The translations under genes were made by a program, and so were the position numbers. From Halopseudomonas formosensis (GTDB taxonomy: Bacteria; Pseudomonadota; Gammaproteobacteria; Pseudomonadales; Pseudomonadaceae), in NCBI RefSeq assembly GCF_900115905.1, contig NZ_FOYD01000006.1, positions 111,573-175,572 on the forward strand: a stretch of DNA of 64,000 bases. The letters run 5' to 3'. The notes beneath the pieces were generated by a model. The model was not told where the DNA came from and searched no databases. It saw nothing but the letters and a program-made list of their open reading frames with translations. Positions 39,021 to 49,236 of this stretch are shown here, one piece after another (the first letter of the stretch is position 1; each line of letters begins with the position of its first letter).

Positions 39021-40066
39021 TTCTGCAGTGCCTCCTCACGGAATACTTCGGTAAAAGCGGCCAGCTCCGCCATTTTCTCCCGGGCCATGCCGGAGTAGAG
39101 CGCATCCGAGGCCAGCTCCACACCCTCGCGCAGCGACGAGGCTACATCTGCCGCATAGAGCGCCGCACCGGCGTTGAGGATGATCATGTCCGCGGCCTTT
39201 TCACCGTTCTCGGTGGTGCGCTTGCCCAGCGCATCGCGGATCAGGGTCAGGGACTCGGCCGGGCCTTCCACGGTCAGGCCGATCAGACTGCGGCTCTTGA
39301 TGCCGAGCTCCTCGGGACTGATCTGGTATTCGCTGACCTCACCGTTCTTCAGCTCGGCGATATGGGTCGGGGCGGCGATGCTGATCTCGTCCAGCCCGTC
39401 GCGCGAATGCACCACCAGCACATGCTCGCTGCCGAGCCGGCGCAGCACTTCGGCCATGGGTCGGCACAGCGCCTTGTTGAACACGCCGATCACCTGACGC
39501 TTGACCCCGGCCGGGTTGGTCATCGGCCCGAGCATGTTGAACAGGGTACGCAGGCCCAGCTCGCGCCGCGGGCCGACGGCGTACTTCATGGCGCCATGGT
39601 GCGCCGGGGCGAACATGAATCCCACGCCGACATGCTCGACGCAGCGGGCCACCTGCTCGGGGGTCAGGTTCAGGTTGATGCCGGCGGCTTCCAGCAGGTC
39701 GGCGCTGCCACTCTTGCCGGACACCGCGCGGTTGCCGTGCTTGGCCACCTGGCCGCCCGCTGCGGCAACCACAAAGGCTGCAGCTGAGGACACGTTGAAG
39801 ATGTTGGCGCCATCACCACCGGTGCCACAGGTATCGACCAGATGCTCGCCCTGGATGGATACCCCCGACGCCAGCTCGCGCATGGCCAGCGCCGCACCGG
39901 TGATTTCATCCAGGCTTTCGCTTTTCATGCGCAGGGCAACGAGAAAACCGCCAATCTGGGCGTCGGTGCACTGTCCAGTCATGATCTGCCGCATGACGTC
40001 CTGCATTTCCTCGGTGGACAGGTCGATGTGATCAACGACCCTGGCCAGTGCTGTGGTGATGTCCAT
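39017..40066 (-). CDS. trpD: Anthranilate phosphoribosyltransferase
   Basis: TrpD joins anthranilate to phosphoribosyl pyrophosphate. The 349-residue enzyme contains the PRPP motif [46 protein letters not shown], and [35 protein letters not shown]. It is the separate, unfused form usual in pseudomonads. It lies 18 bp downstream of trpG and overlaps trpC. Confidence 0.98.
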   Translation of the reverse strand: MDITTALARVVDHIDLSTEEMQDVMRQIMTGQCTDAQIGGFLVALRMKSESLDEITGAALAMRELASGVSIQGEHLVDTCGTGGDGANIFNVSSAAAFVVAAAGGQVAKHGNRAVSGKSGSADLLEAAGINLNLTPEQVARCVEHVGVGFMFAPAHHGAMKYAVGPRRELGLRTLFNMLGPMTNPAGVKRQVIGVFNKALCRPMAEVLRRLGSEHVLVVHSRDGLDEISIAAPTHIAELKNGEVSEYQISPEELGIKSRSLIGLTVEGPAESLTLIRDALGKRTTENGEKAADMIILNAGAALYAADVASSLREGVELASDALYSGMAREKMAELAAFTEVFREEALQK

Positions 40067-40084
40067 TATGACTCTCCTGATTCG

Positions 40085-40681
40085 TCAGCTGCGCATTCCG
40101 CCCTGCTGTTTTAAGAAGTTGGCCAGTAACTCGTGGCCCTGTTCGCTGAGGATGGATTCGGGGTGGAACTGCACACCCTCGATCATGTACCGGCGATGAC
40201 GCAGGCCCATGATCTCGTCCATCGAGCCGTCCGCATGCTGCGTCCAGGCGGTGATTTCCAGACAGTCCGGCAGGTTGTCACGGCTTACCACCAGCGAGTG
40301 GTAGCGGGTGACGGTGAGGGGATTGGCCAAGCCGGCGAATACTCCCTGATCACTGTGATACACCGGACTGGTCTTGCCGTGCATGGCCTGGCGGGCACGC
40401 ACCACCTCGCCGCCGAAGGCCTGGCCGATGCTCTGGTGGCCGAGGCAGACGCCCAGGATCGGCAGCCCGCCGGCAAAGTGCTTGAGTACCGGCACCGATA
40501 CCCCAGCCTCGTTGGGCGTGCAGGGGCCGGGGGAGACGACTATGCGTTCGGGCTGCAGCGCTTCGATCTCGGCCACGCTCAGCTCATCGTTGCGCACCAC
40601 CTTGATCTCGGCACCCAGCTCGCCGAAGTACTGCACCAGATTCCAGGTGAAGGAATCGTAGTTGTCGATCATCAATAACAT
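40085..40681 (-). CDS. trpG: Anthranilate synthase glutaminase subunit
   Basis: TrpG supplies ammonia from glutamine to TrpE. The 198-residue product starts [19 protein letters not shown] and has the oxyanion strand [11 protein letters not shown], the nucleophile [15 protein letters not shown] and the GVQFHPESI histidine-glutamate pair. The start at 40681 lies only 10 bp after the trpE stop. In P. aeruginosa and P. putida trpGDC is remote from trpE (from memory), so this contiguous arrangement differs. Confidence 0.97.
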   Translation of the reverse strand: MLLMIDNYDSFTWNLVQYFGELGAEIKVVRNDELSVAEIEALQPERIVVSPGPCTPNEAGVSVPVLKHFAGGLPILGVCLGHQSIGQAFGGEVVRARQAMHGKTSPVYHSDQGVFAGLANPLTVTRYHSLVVSRDNLPDCLEITAWTQHADGSMDEIMGLRHRRYMIEGVQFHPESILSEQGHELLANFLKQQGGMRS

Positions 40682-40691
40682 GACGTTCCCC

Positions 40692-42170
40692 TCACTGCAT
40701 GGTCGTCTCGGCCAGCGCCACCGCACGGAACATGGCGCGGCGCTTGCTGATGGTTTCTTCCCACTCGGTTTCCGGCACGGAGTCGGCGACGATGCCGGCA
40801 CCGGCCTGCACGTGCAACTCACCGTTCTTGATCACGGCCGTGCGGATGGCGATGGCGGTGTCCATGTTGCCGTTCCAGGCCCAGTAGCCGACCGCGCCAC
40901 CATAGACGCCGCGTTTGACCGGCTCCAGCTCGTCGATGATTTCCATCGCCCGGATCTTCGGCGCCCCGGACAGGGTGCCCGCCGGAAGAATGGCGCGCAG
41001 GGCGTCCATGGCGGTCAGCTCGGGACGCAGCCGGCCCTGCACGTTGGAGACGATATGCATGACGTTGGAATAGCGCTCGATCACCATCTGCTCGGTCACC
41101 CGCACCTGGCCGATCTGCGATACACGACCCACATCATTGCGCCCCAGATCGATGAGCATCAGGTGCTCGGCCAGCTCCTTGGCATCGGACAGCAGGTCCT
41201 GCTCCAGCGCCAGGTCGGCCTCCTCGGTGGCACCCCGGGGGCGGGTGCCGGCGATGGGACGGACAGTAACCTCGCCATCTTCCACGCGCACCAGCACCTC
41301 CGGGGAGCTGCCGACCACATGGAAATCGTCGAGATTGAAGAAGTACAGGTAGGGAGTGGGATTCTGGCTGCGCAGGGCGCGATAGAGGTCGATGGGTGCA
41401 GCGCTGAAGTCGATGCTCATGCGCTGGGAGGGCACCACCTGCATGCAGTCGCCGGCGAGGATGTACTCCTTGATGCGCCGCACCGCGTTCTGATAGTCCT
41501 CCCGACTGAAGCTGGCGCGGTACTCCGGCTCCCGTTCGGCCACCGCCGTCAGGTTCAGGCCCGGACGCGGAGTGAAGGGCGCAGTCAGTTGCCGCAGCAG
41601 CTGCTCCAGCCGCTGGTTGGCCTGGGCAAAGGCGTCATCCGCGCCGGTGTCGGCCAGCACTATCACATGCAGCTTGCCGGCAAGGTTATCGAATACCACC
41701 ACCTCATCGGAAACCATCAGCAGGATATCCGGGTTGCCCAGTGGATCGGGATTGACCGATCTTGCCAGTCGCGGCTCCACATAGCGCACACAGTCATAAC
41801 CGAAATAGCCCACCAGACCGCCGTTGAAGCGCGGCAGCCCGGAAATGTCCGGCACCCGGTAACGGGCCTTGAACTGCTCGACGAAGGCCAGCGGATCCTC
41901 GCACTCATGCTGCTCGGTGAGGACGCCATCGACCTGGATCCGGGCAGTACGACCCTGCACCTTGAGCACGGTACGGGCCGGCAGGCCGATGATGGAGTAA
42001 CGCCCCCATTTCTCGCCGCCCTGCACTGATTCGAGCAGGTAGGAATAGGGCGCATCGGCCAGTTTCAGGTAGGTGGACAGGGGGGTGTCCATGTCGGCCA
42101 ACACTTCGCGCACCACGGGAATGCGGTTGAAACCCTGGGCGGCCAGACGGAGAAATTCGTTTTGATTCAT
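40692..42170 (-). CDS. trpE: Anthranilate synthase component I
   Basis: TrpE converts chorismate to anthranilate. The 492-residue enzyme contains the tryptophan-feedback element [18 protein letters not shown] and the catalytic blocks [41 protein letters not shown] and [21 protein letters not shown] choose ATG 42170 ([14 protein letters not shown]); the upstream open frame would run through the leader region. A short Trp-containing leader peptide lies in the 177-bp gap to gph, so attenuation is likely. Confidence 0.97.
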   Translation of the reverse strand: MNQNEFLRLAAQGFNRIPVVREVLADMDTPLSTYLKLADAPYSYLLESVQGGEKWGRYSIIGLPARTVLKVQGRTARIQVDGVLTEQHECEDPLAFVEQFKARYRVPDISGLPRFNGGLVGYFGYDCVRYVEPRLARSVNPDPLGNPDILLMVSDEVVVFDNLAGKLHVIVLADTGADDAFAQANQRLEQLLRQLTAPFTPRPGLNLTAVAEREPEYRASFSREDYQNAVRRIKEYILAGDCMQVVPSQRMSIDFSAAPIDLYRALRSQNPTPYLYFFNLDDFHVVGSSPEVLVRVEDGEVTVRPIAGTRPRGATEEADLALEQDLLSDAKELAEHLMLIDLGRNDVGRVSQIGQVRVTEQMVIERYSNVMHIVSNVQGRLRPELTAMDALRAILPAGTLSGAPKIRAMEIIDELEPVKRGVYGGAVGYWAWNGNMDTAIAIRTAVIKNGELHVQAGAGIVADSVPETEWEETISKRRAMFRAVALAETTMQ

Positions 42171-42240
42171 GATCAGCCTCATGGGGCGGGTGAAAGTCAC
42201 ATGCAAACCGGTACCCGCAGCGGTGGCGGGCAAAGCACTG

Positions 42241-42285
42241 TCAGGAACGCCAACGCCAGCGCGCGAGCGCTTTCAGGATTCCCAT
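42241..42285 (-). CDS. trpL: Probable trp leader peptide (attenuation)
   Basis: A 14-residue frame reads [14 protein letters not shown], with two Trp codons separated by one Arg codon, 70 bp upstream of trpE. Downstream, arms CCCGC and GCGGG (42214-42230) can pair. Tandem-like Trp codons before trpE are the hallmark of ribosome-mediated attenuation, known for trpE in Pseudomonas putida. The ribosome-binding site is weak and the terminator has no clear U-tract, so this remains probable. Confidence 0.55.
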   Translation of the reverse strand: MGILKALARWRWRS

Positions 42286-42347
42286 CAGTATGCGGTTGCT
42301 GACAAACACGGCTGATCCATCTATCGAAGGTGTGTAACGGGACAAGA

Positions 42348-43025
42348 CTATATGAGCGCTGCGAGCGAATCAACCAGCAGGTCGGGGCCCTCTGCCGCCA
42401 CCGGCCGGCCGTGGTTGTAGCCGTAATCCACCGCCACCACGGTGACACCGGCCGCGCGCGCCGCCAGTACATCGTTGCGCGAATCACCGATAAACAGGCT
42501 GCGATCGGGAGCGGCGCCAGCGGCCCGCATCACATGCAGCAGGCCTGCCGGATCCGGCTTTTTCACCGGCAGGGTGTCGCCTCCGATGATCCAGTCGAAA
42601 TCCCCCAGCCCCTTTTCCTCGAGAATCGGGGCCACAAATTGCCCGGGCTTGTTGGTTATCACTGCCAGTGCCACGCCACGCTCGCGCAACCAGGCCAGGA
42701 ACGGCATTACCCCGGGGTATACAGCGGTGGCGCTGTGATCACCGGAGTAGGCCTCGAAGAAATCATCCAGCGCTGCCCGGGCCTCAGCCTCACCTACCCC
42801 ATCATGCGCGAGGCTACCAGCCAGGGCACGGCGCACCAGCACCAGCGCGCCATTGCCGACCCAGTCACGCACCCGCTCGACGCCGGCAGGCGGCCTGCCG
42901 CGCAGCGCCAGCATATGGTCTACCGCCGCCGCCAGATCCGGCACCGAATCCACCAGGGTGCCGTCCAGATCGAACATCACCAGTTGCGGCAGCGCCCCGT
43001 CGAACAGGCGCATAAGGGCGTTCAT
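42348..43025 (-). CDS. gph: Phosphoglycolate phosphatase
   Basis: This HAD-superfamily phosphatase dephosphorylates 2-phosphoglycolate formed during DNA repair. The 225-residue product shows the nucleophile motif FDLDGTLVDSVPDL, motif II in VITNKPGQ, the lysine in PVKKPDP and motif III FIGDSRNDVLAARAAG. I choose ATG 43025, 1 bp after the rpe stop. The order rpe-gph-trpE is conserved in Pseudomonas. Confidence 0.95.
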   Translation of the reverse strand: MNALMRLFDGALPQLVMFDLDGTLVDSVPDLAAAVDHMLALRGRPPAGVERVRDWVGNGALVLVRRALAGSLAHDGVGEAEARAALDDFFEAYSGDHSATAVYPGVMPFLAWLRERGVALAVITNKPGQFVAPILEEKGLGDFDWIIGGDTLPVKKPDPAGLLHVMRAAGAAPDRSLFIGDSRNDVLAARAAGVTVVAVDYGYNHGRPVAAEGPDLLVDSLAALI

Positions 43026-43026
43026 G

Positions 43027-43701
43027 TCAACGCTGGACCTGGGCCAGTTCAGCACGCATCTGGTCAATCACCGCCTTGTAGTCCGGTGCATTGAAGATGG
43101 CCGAGCCGGCCACGAAGGTGTCGGCCCCGGCCTCCGCAATCTGGCGGATGTTCTGGGTGTTGACCCCGCCGTCCACTTCCAGACGGATATCACGCCCGCT
43201 GGCGTCAATCAGCGCTCGCGCCTCGCGCAGCTTGTCCAGGGTGGTGGGGATGAACTTCTGCCCGCCGAAGCCGGGGTTGACGCTCATCAGCAGGATCATG
43301 TCGACCTTGTCCATCACGTACCTGAGCACATCCAGCGGGGTCGCCGGATTGAATACCAGCCCGGCTTTGGCGCCGCCATCGCGGATCAGCTGCAGGGATC
43401 GGTCGATATGGTCGCTGGCTTCCGGGTGGAAGGTGATGTAACTGGCCCCCGCCTCCAGAAAGTCGCCGATGATGCGATCCACCGGCCGCACCATCAGATG
43501 CACGTCAATTGGCGCCGACACGCCGTATTTGCGCAGGGCACTGCAGACCATGGGACCTATGGTGAGGTTGGGCACGTAATGGTTGTCCATTACATCGAAG
43601 TGGACAATGTCAGCACCCGCCGCCAGCACCCGATCCACATCTTCCCCGAGGCGGGCGAAATCGGCGGACAGAATGGACGGGGCAATCGCGTAATCAGGCA
43701 T
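43027..43701 (-). CDS. rpe: Ribulose-phosphate 3-epimerase
   Basis: Rpe interconverts ribulose 5-phosphate and xylulose 5-phosphate. The 224-residue TIM-barrel enzyme has [56 protein letters not shown] and EVDGGVN. It is directly followed by gph. The 133-bp upstream gap (43702-43834) holds a GC-rich inverted repeat (cgggaggg and related arms around 43750-43800) and no gene. Confidence 0.97.
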   Translation of the reverse strand: MPDYAIAPSILSADFARLGEDVDRVLAAGADIVHFDVMDNHYVPNLTIGPMVCSALRKYGVSAPIDVHLMVRPVDRIIGDFLEAGASYITFHPEASDHIDRSLQLIRDGGAKAGLVFNPATPLDVLRYVMDKVDMILLMSVNPGFGGQKFIPTTLDKLREARALIDASGRDIRLEVDGGVNTQNIRQIAEAGADTFVAGSAIFNAPDYKAVIDQMRAELAQVQR

Positions 43702-43834
43702 GGCAGACCTCAGGGGAGTGATCGGAACCGGGCCATTCTACCATGCCCAGCTCCTCCGGGAGCGACGAGCTCCAGCCCCGGGAGGGACGAACACCGGCTC
43801 GTCCGGCTCGTCCGCGGTGTGGCAGGAGGCACAC

Positions 43835-44605
43835 TCAGCGGATACCGTGATACCGACGCAGCCTTTCGTAGGCCTGCTGGATCTGATGCACCCGCTCACT
43901 GGCCTCGGCCAGCTTCGCCTCACTGGCACCGGTACCTATCAACTTATCCGGATGATGCCGGCTGAGCTGCCGGCGGTAGGCGCGCTTGATCTGTTCGGGG
44001 CTGCTGTCCAGCTCCACTCCCAGCAGCCGCGCCGCTTGCTGCAGACTGCCCGTGGTGCGCGCCGGCGCGGCAGCCCCCGTCTGACGACGCTGATGCCGCT
44101 GACGCAGACGCTGCTGCTCGGCCTTGCCCAGGCCCGCGCGTTGCGCCCAGTCATCCAGCAGCAGGCCCGCCCGCCCTACCCGGCCGTGTATCAGAGCCAT
44201 GCGCCAGCCACCGTCGAGCAGCTCGGCACTGCGCGCCGGCTGCTGACGGAACAGACGCTCGACCGCGCGCTCGACTCGCCGCGCCTGCTGCTTGCCCTGA
44301 TTGAAGGCACGCATGGCGGCCAGTCGCTGGGATTCGTCCAGACGGTATTGCTGCATCAACTCACGGGCCAGCTGCAGGTGCTGCTGAGTTACCTGGCCAT
44401 CCGCCTTGGCGATGCGTCCGAGACAGAGGAACAGCACCTGTTCGAAATCGGGCCGCAGCCCAAGACGCTGGAGCAGATCGGACCAGCGCCGCAGCTGCCA
44501 GTGACGATCCAGGGCATGCCCGAGGATGCCGCCGAGGATGGCCCCGGACACGCCCGCCACCACAGTGCCCAGCGCTATTCCTCCCAGCGTCAGCGGCCAG
44601 AGCAT
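43835..44605 (-). CDS. djlA: DjlA-type co-chaperone
   Basis: The 256-residue protein has an N-terminal membrane anchor (LTLGGIALGTVVAGVSGAILGGILG), a TerB-like central domain (LFLCLGRIAKADGQVTQQHLQLARELM) and a C-terminal J domain with the HPD motif (SRHHPDKLIG). This is the DjlA layout, an inner-membrane J protein that stimulates DnaK. It lies 1 bp downstream of murU and in the order lptD-amgK-murU-djlA known in pseudomonads. Confidence 0.94.
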   Translation of the reverse strand: MLWPLTLGGIALGTVVAGVSGAILGGILGHALDRHWQLRRWSDLLQRLGLRPDFEQVLFLCLGRIAKADGQVTQQHLQLARELMQQYRLDESQRLAAMRAFNQGKQQARRVERAVERLFRQQPARSAELLDGGWRMALIHGRVGRAGLLLDDWAQRAGLGKAEQQRLRQRHQRRQTGAAAPARTTGSLQQAARLLGVELDSSPEQIKRAYRRQLSRHHPDKLIGTGASEAKLAEASERVHQIQQAYERLRRYHGIR

Positions 44606-44606
44606 C

Positions 44607-45284
<678 letters not shown>

Positions 45285-46295
45285 TTACAGCCCCAGACTG
45301 TCCAGCAGTCGCGTCAGCGGCTGCAGGCGCCCATCGCCGGCACAGGCATCGCGCAGGTACTGAACGAAGCGCGGCGCATCCTCCAGGTAGCGCGGCTTGC
45401 CGTCGCGGTAACGGATCCGGGCGAAAATGCCCAGCACCTTGAGATGCCGTTGCACGCCCATGAGCCGCGACTGCCCGTGAAACACTTCGAACTGCTCGGG
45501 CAGCGGTACCCCAGCGGCCCGCGCCTGTTCCCAGTAACGACGCAGCCAGCGATCTCGCTCTTGCAGCGGCAGGTGAAAGAAGGCGTCGGCCAGCAGCGAG
45601 GTAATGTCATAGCTGGCCGGACCGTAGAGGGCATCCTGAAAGTCCAGCACACCCGGCTCACCAGTGGCAGTCATCAGGTTGCGCGGCATGTAGTCCCGGT
45701 GCACGAACACCCGGCTTTCCGCCAGATGCGAATCGAGCAGCGTCCTGCACAGGGCGTCCCAGTCCGCAGCCTGCTCGGCACTCAGCTCGCGCTGCAGGTG
45801 GTGAGCGACAAACCAGTCGGGGAACAGCTGCAGCTCGCGCCGCAGTACCGCCTCGTCGTACTCGGGCAACTCCCCCGGACGGCTCGCCAGCTGCCAGCGA
45901 ATGAGCACGGCAATGGCCCCGGCATACATGCGCTCGAGTTCCGCATCGCTGACCCCAGCCTGGATGCTTTCAAGGTAGGTATGGGTGCCGAGATCCTCGA
46001 GCAGCAGGAACCCCTGCGCGGGATCGGCCGCCAGGATCGCCGGCGTATGCACACCTGCTTCGGCCAGCAGAGCGGCGATACGCATGAATGGACGCACATC
46101 CTCCTGCGGTGGCGGCGCGTCCATGATGATCAGGCTGTGCTGCCCGTCATGCCAGCGGAAGTAACGCCGGAAGCTGGCATCACTGCTGGCCGGCGACAAC
46201 TCACCGGAACGCAGCGACCAGCCTGTTGTCTGCTGTGCCTGCAGCAGCGCCTCAGGCAACCAGGTATCCAGCAGACGTCGTCTTGCATCCATCAT
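45285..46295 (-). CDS. amgK: Anomeric MurNAc/GlcNAc kinase AmgK
   Basis: AmgK phosphorylates MurNAc at C1 for MurU, bypassing de novo MurA and thereby giving fosfomycin tolerance in Pseudomonas. The 336-residue protein is an aminoglycoside-phosphotransferase-fold kinase with SPASSDASFRRYFR, the catalytic HRDYMPRNLM and the metal-binding VLDFQDALYGPASYD. It is divergent from lptD across a 196-bp gap, which must contain both promoters; an AT-rich TTTATTAT stretch at 46381-46388 is the best -10 candidate. Confidence 0.94.
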   Translation of the reverse strand: MMDARRRLLDTWLPEALLQAQQTTGWSLRSGELSPASSDASFRRYFRWHDGQHSLIIMDAPPPQEDVRPFMRIAALLAEAGVHTPAILAADPAQGFLLLEDLGTHTYLESIQAGVSDAELERMYAGAIAVLIRWQLASRPGELPEYDEAVLRRELQLFPDWFVAHHLQRELSAEQAADWDALCRTLLDSHLAESRVFVHRDYMPRNLMTATGEPGVLDFQDALYGPASYDITSLLADAFFHLPLQERDRWLRRYWEQARAAGVPLPEQFEVFHGQSRLMGVQRHLKVLGIFARIRYRDGKPRYLEDAPRFVQYLRDACAGDGRLQPLTRLLDSLGL

Positions 46296-46491
46296 TCAGC
46301 TCCTAGGGACCGCGAAGGTCGATTAGCTCGCACAGGCGACAGTCACGCTGGTACGGCGCTGGCTCTGCTGCCCAACAATGCTTTATTATCCACGATCTCT
46401 ATAAGTAGAAGCAGCCCATGTTGCATTTACCTCGCAGAGCTCACCGAGTCATCGCGACCTGTACGACCGACTGGAAGCCCGGACAATTATA

Positions 46492-49236
46492 ATGGCCAAC
46501 CAAAGACCTCCGTTTCGCCCCACATTCTCCCTGTTGCTGGCCAGCGGACTGCTGTTGGCCCAGCCGGCATCCAGTCTGGCTGCCAGCCAGGTCGAGTGCC
46601 GCCCAAGCAGTGACGGCCGCGGCTGGGCCTGCAACCCGCTGGAAACCACCAGTCAGCTGCCACCACGCCCCCAGGCACCGGTGGTGCGTGCCAGCGAGCC
46701 GGCTCAGCAGCCGGTATCGACCGAACAACCCCGTCAGCCCGCCCCCGCCGAGCAGCGCCGGGTGGTGGACTTCAGCGAACTGGACTGGGTTCCGCGTGAT
46801 CAGCTGACCGAGGCGCAGCGGGCGGCAATCGCGCCCTTCTGCAGCGGCGACTACATCGAGCCTGATCGCATCGGCCGCGACGACGACACCCCCTTCGATG
46901 AGCTGCCTGTCTACGCCAGTGCCGACTCCAGCAGCTTCGAGCAGGACCAGCAGACAGGTACCCTCCAGGGTGACGTGGTGCTGCGCCAGGGCCGGCTGCA
47001 GGCACAGTCCAACCAGGCCAGCTTTGACCGTGCCAACAATCTTGTCCGCCTGGAAGGCAACGTCCGTCTGCGCGACCAGGGCGTACTGATTCTCGGCGAA
47101 GACGGCCAGATGCACATCGAGACCGGCGAGGCCCGGGTCAACCAGGTACGCTATGTGGTACACGAGGCCAATGCCCGGGGTACCGCCGACAGCCTGCGTC
47201 GCCGGGATGATGCAGTGATCGTCATTACCGACGGCTCCTATACCACCTGCGATCCGGGACGCAACACCTGGAGCCTGCACAGTGACGATATCGAGCTGGA
47301 TCGGGAAAAAGGCTGGGGTGAAGCCAGGCACGTGACTCTCAAGGTCAAGGACGTGCCGGTGTTCTACTCGCCGTATTTCTACTTCCCGCTGGACGACCGG
47401 CGCCAGAGCGGCCTGCTGGTGCCCAGCCTGTCCTACAGCAGCAACTCGGGCAGCTCCTATACCCAGCCCTACTACTTCAACCTGGCGCCGAACTACGACG
47501 CTACCCTCTATCCGACGCTGATGACCGACCGGGGCCTGCAACTGGAGGGTGAATTCCGCTACCTGACGCCCACCAGCTCCGGCCAGATCGGTGCCTCGGT
47601 ACTGGATGACCGCGAGGACGAGCGGGAGCTGCAGACCGGATACAAGGACCAGCGCTGGATGTACAGCTGGCAGCACACCAGTGACTTCACTCCGCGCCTG
47701 CGCGGCAGTGTCGATTACACCGACATCAGCGATTACTACTACTTCCAGGACCTGGACACCTTCCTGGGCATCAATACCGGCGACTTCCTCGACCAGCGCG
47801 GCAGCCTTGCATGGCGTGGCGACAACCACTTCGCCGCCCTCAACGTGCACGCCTACGAACGGGCCACGGTAACCGAGATCACCCCCTACGAGCGGCTGCC
47901 GCAACTGCTGCTGGGCGGCACCCTGCCCTATCAGCCGGGCGGCCTGCGTCTGGGCTATGACACCGAGTTCGTCAGCTTCCAGCGCAGCCTGCTGAGCGGT
48001 TTCTATACGAACGAAGACGGCGAGCAGGAACGGGAATGGTACGACGCAAGCCTCCGTGGTCTGACCCGCGCCGAGGGCGACCGCCTGCATCTGGAGCCGA
48101 GCGTCAGCCTGCCGCTCAATTGGGACTGGGGCTTCATCAAGCCGACCGCCAAGTACGCCTATACGCGCTACGACCTGTCGCTGGACAGCATCGGCCGGAG
48201 CAGTCTCGGGCAGCGGAACGGTGTCTTCTACGAAAGCTTTGACAGCAGCCAGGATCGCAGCGTGCCGATCTTCAGTGTCGACAGCGGACTGTACTTCGAC
48301 CGTCCGACCCAAGTGTTCGGCAAGAGCTACAACCAGACGCTGGAACCACGCCTGTTCTACCTGTACGTGCCGGAGGAAGATCAAAGCAACATTCCGATCT
48401 TCGACAGTGGCGAGCCGGCATTCAGCTACGCCTCCCTGTGGCGCGACAACCGCTTCTCCGGCAGAGATCGCATCGGTGATGCCAACCAGATCTCGCTGGG
48501 TCTGACCAACCGCTGGATAGACTCCAGGGGCGTCGAGCGGCAGACCTTCAGCATCGGTCAGGCGTACTACTTCCGGGACCGCGAAGTGCAACTGCGCGGC
48601 ATCGATTATCGCAAGCGGGATGACGCACAATCTTCGCAGTCGCCCATCGCGTTGGCTTATCAGTACCGCCACAACGAAGATTGGCGCTTCAGTTCGACCT
48701 TCAACTGGGATGCCGAGCAGAGCGAAACCCGCAGCGGCAGCGCCATGTGGCATTACCAGCCCGCTGACAATCCGCGCAAGATTCTCAACCTGGGCTATAT
48801 CTACCGCAATGACACCGTGCGCTTTGACCGCGCCACCGGGAACTGGACGACAGACCCTGACTTCGGAAGAGGCACCGCGAATTACATCGCCAACTACTAC
48901 AAGACCGACCAGCATGACATTTCCTTCATGTGGCCGGTTTCCAACCAGTGGAGCCTGATCGGCCGCTGGCAGCGTGATTATGGTCGCAACCGCACCGTCG
49001 AGGCCTTCGGCGGCTTCGAGTACGACAGCTGCTGCTGGAAACTGCGGGTGATCAACCGCTACTGGATCGATTACGATGAAACCAGTCTGAATCCCAGACT
49101 CAACGACGAGCCTGACCGTGGCATCTTCCTGCAGGTTGTCTTCAAAGGCCTCGGCAATATTGCCGGTGGCAGCATGGAAACGCTCCTGGAAGACAGCATC
49201 ACCGGTTACCGAGAGCGAGAATCCAATGCATTTTAA
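46492..49236 (+). CDS. lptD: LPS-assembly outer-membrane protein LptD
   Basis: LptD forms with LptE the outer-membrane translocon that inserts lipopolysaccharide. The 914-residue protein has a signal peptide (LLLASGLLLAQPASSLAA), an N-terminal cysteine pair (VECRPSSDGRGWAC) and a Pro/Gln-rich linker. A periplasmic beta-jellyroll follows (GDVVLRQGRLQAQSNQASFDRANNLVRLEGNV), then a large beta-barrel with the C-terminal YDSCCWKLRVINRYW cysteines that form inter-domain disulfides. It overlaps surA by 11 bp. Confidence 0.98.
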   Translation: MANQRPPFRPTFSLLLASGLLLAQPASSLAASQVECRPSSDGRGWACNPLETTSQLPPRPQAPVVRASEPAQQPVSTEQPRQPAPAEQRRVVDFSELDWVPRDQLTEAQRAAIAPFCSGDYIEPDRIGRDDDTPFDELPVYASADSSSFEQDQQTGTLQGDVVLRQGRLQAQSNQASFDRANNLVRLEGNVRLRDQGVLILGEDGQMHIETGEARVNQVRYVVHEANARGTADSLRRRDDAVIVITDGSYTTCDPGRNTWSLHSDDIELDREKGWGEARHVTLKVKDVPVFYSPYFYFPLDDRRQSGLLVPSLSYSSNSGSSYTQPYYFNLAPNYDATLYPTLMTDRGLQLEGEFRYLTPTSSGQIGASVLDDREDERELQTGYKDQRWMYSWQHTSDFTPRLRGSVDYTDISDYYYFQDLDTFLGINTGDFLDQRGSLAWRGDNHFAALNVHAYERATVTEITPYERLPQLLLGGTLPYQPGGLRLGYDTEFVSFQRSLLSGFYTNEDGEQEREWYDASLRGLTRAEGDRLHLEPSVSLPLNWDWGFIKPTAKYAYTRYDLSLDSIGRSSLGQRNGVFYESFDSSQDRSVPIFSVDSGLYFDRPTQVFGKSYNQTLEPRLFYLYVPEEDQSNIPIFDSGEPAFSYASLWRDNRFSGRDRIGDANQISLGLTNRWIDSRGVERQTFSIGQAYYFRDREVQLRGIDYRKRDDAQSSQSPIALAYQYRHNEDWRFSSTFNWDAEQSETRSGSAMWHYQPADNPRKILNLGYIYRNDTVRFDRATGNWTTDPDFGRGTANYIANYYKTDQHDISFMWPVSNQWSLIGRWQRDYGRNRTVEAFGGFEYDSCCWKLRVINRYWIDYDETSLNPRLNDEPDRGIFLQVVFKGLGNIAGGSMETLLEDSITGYRERESNAF

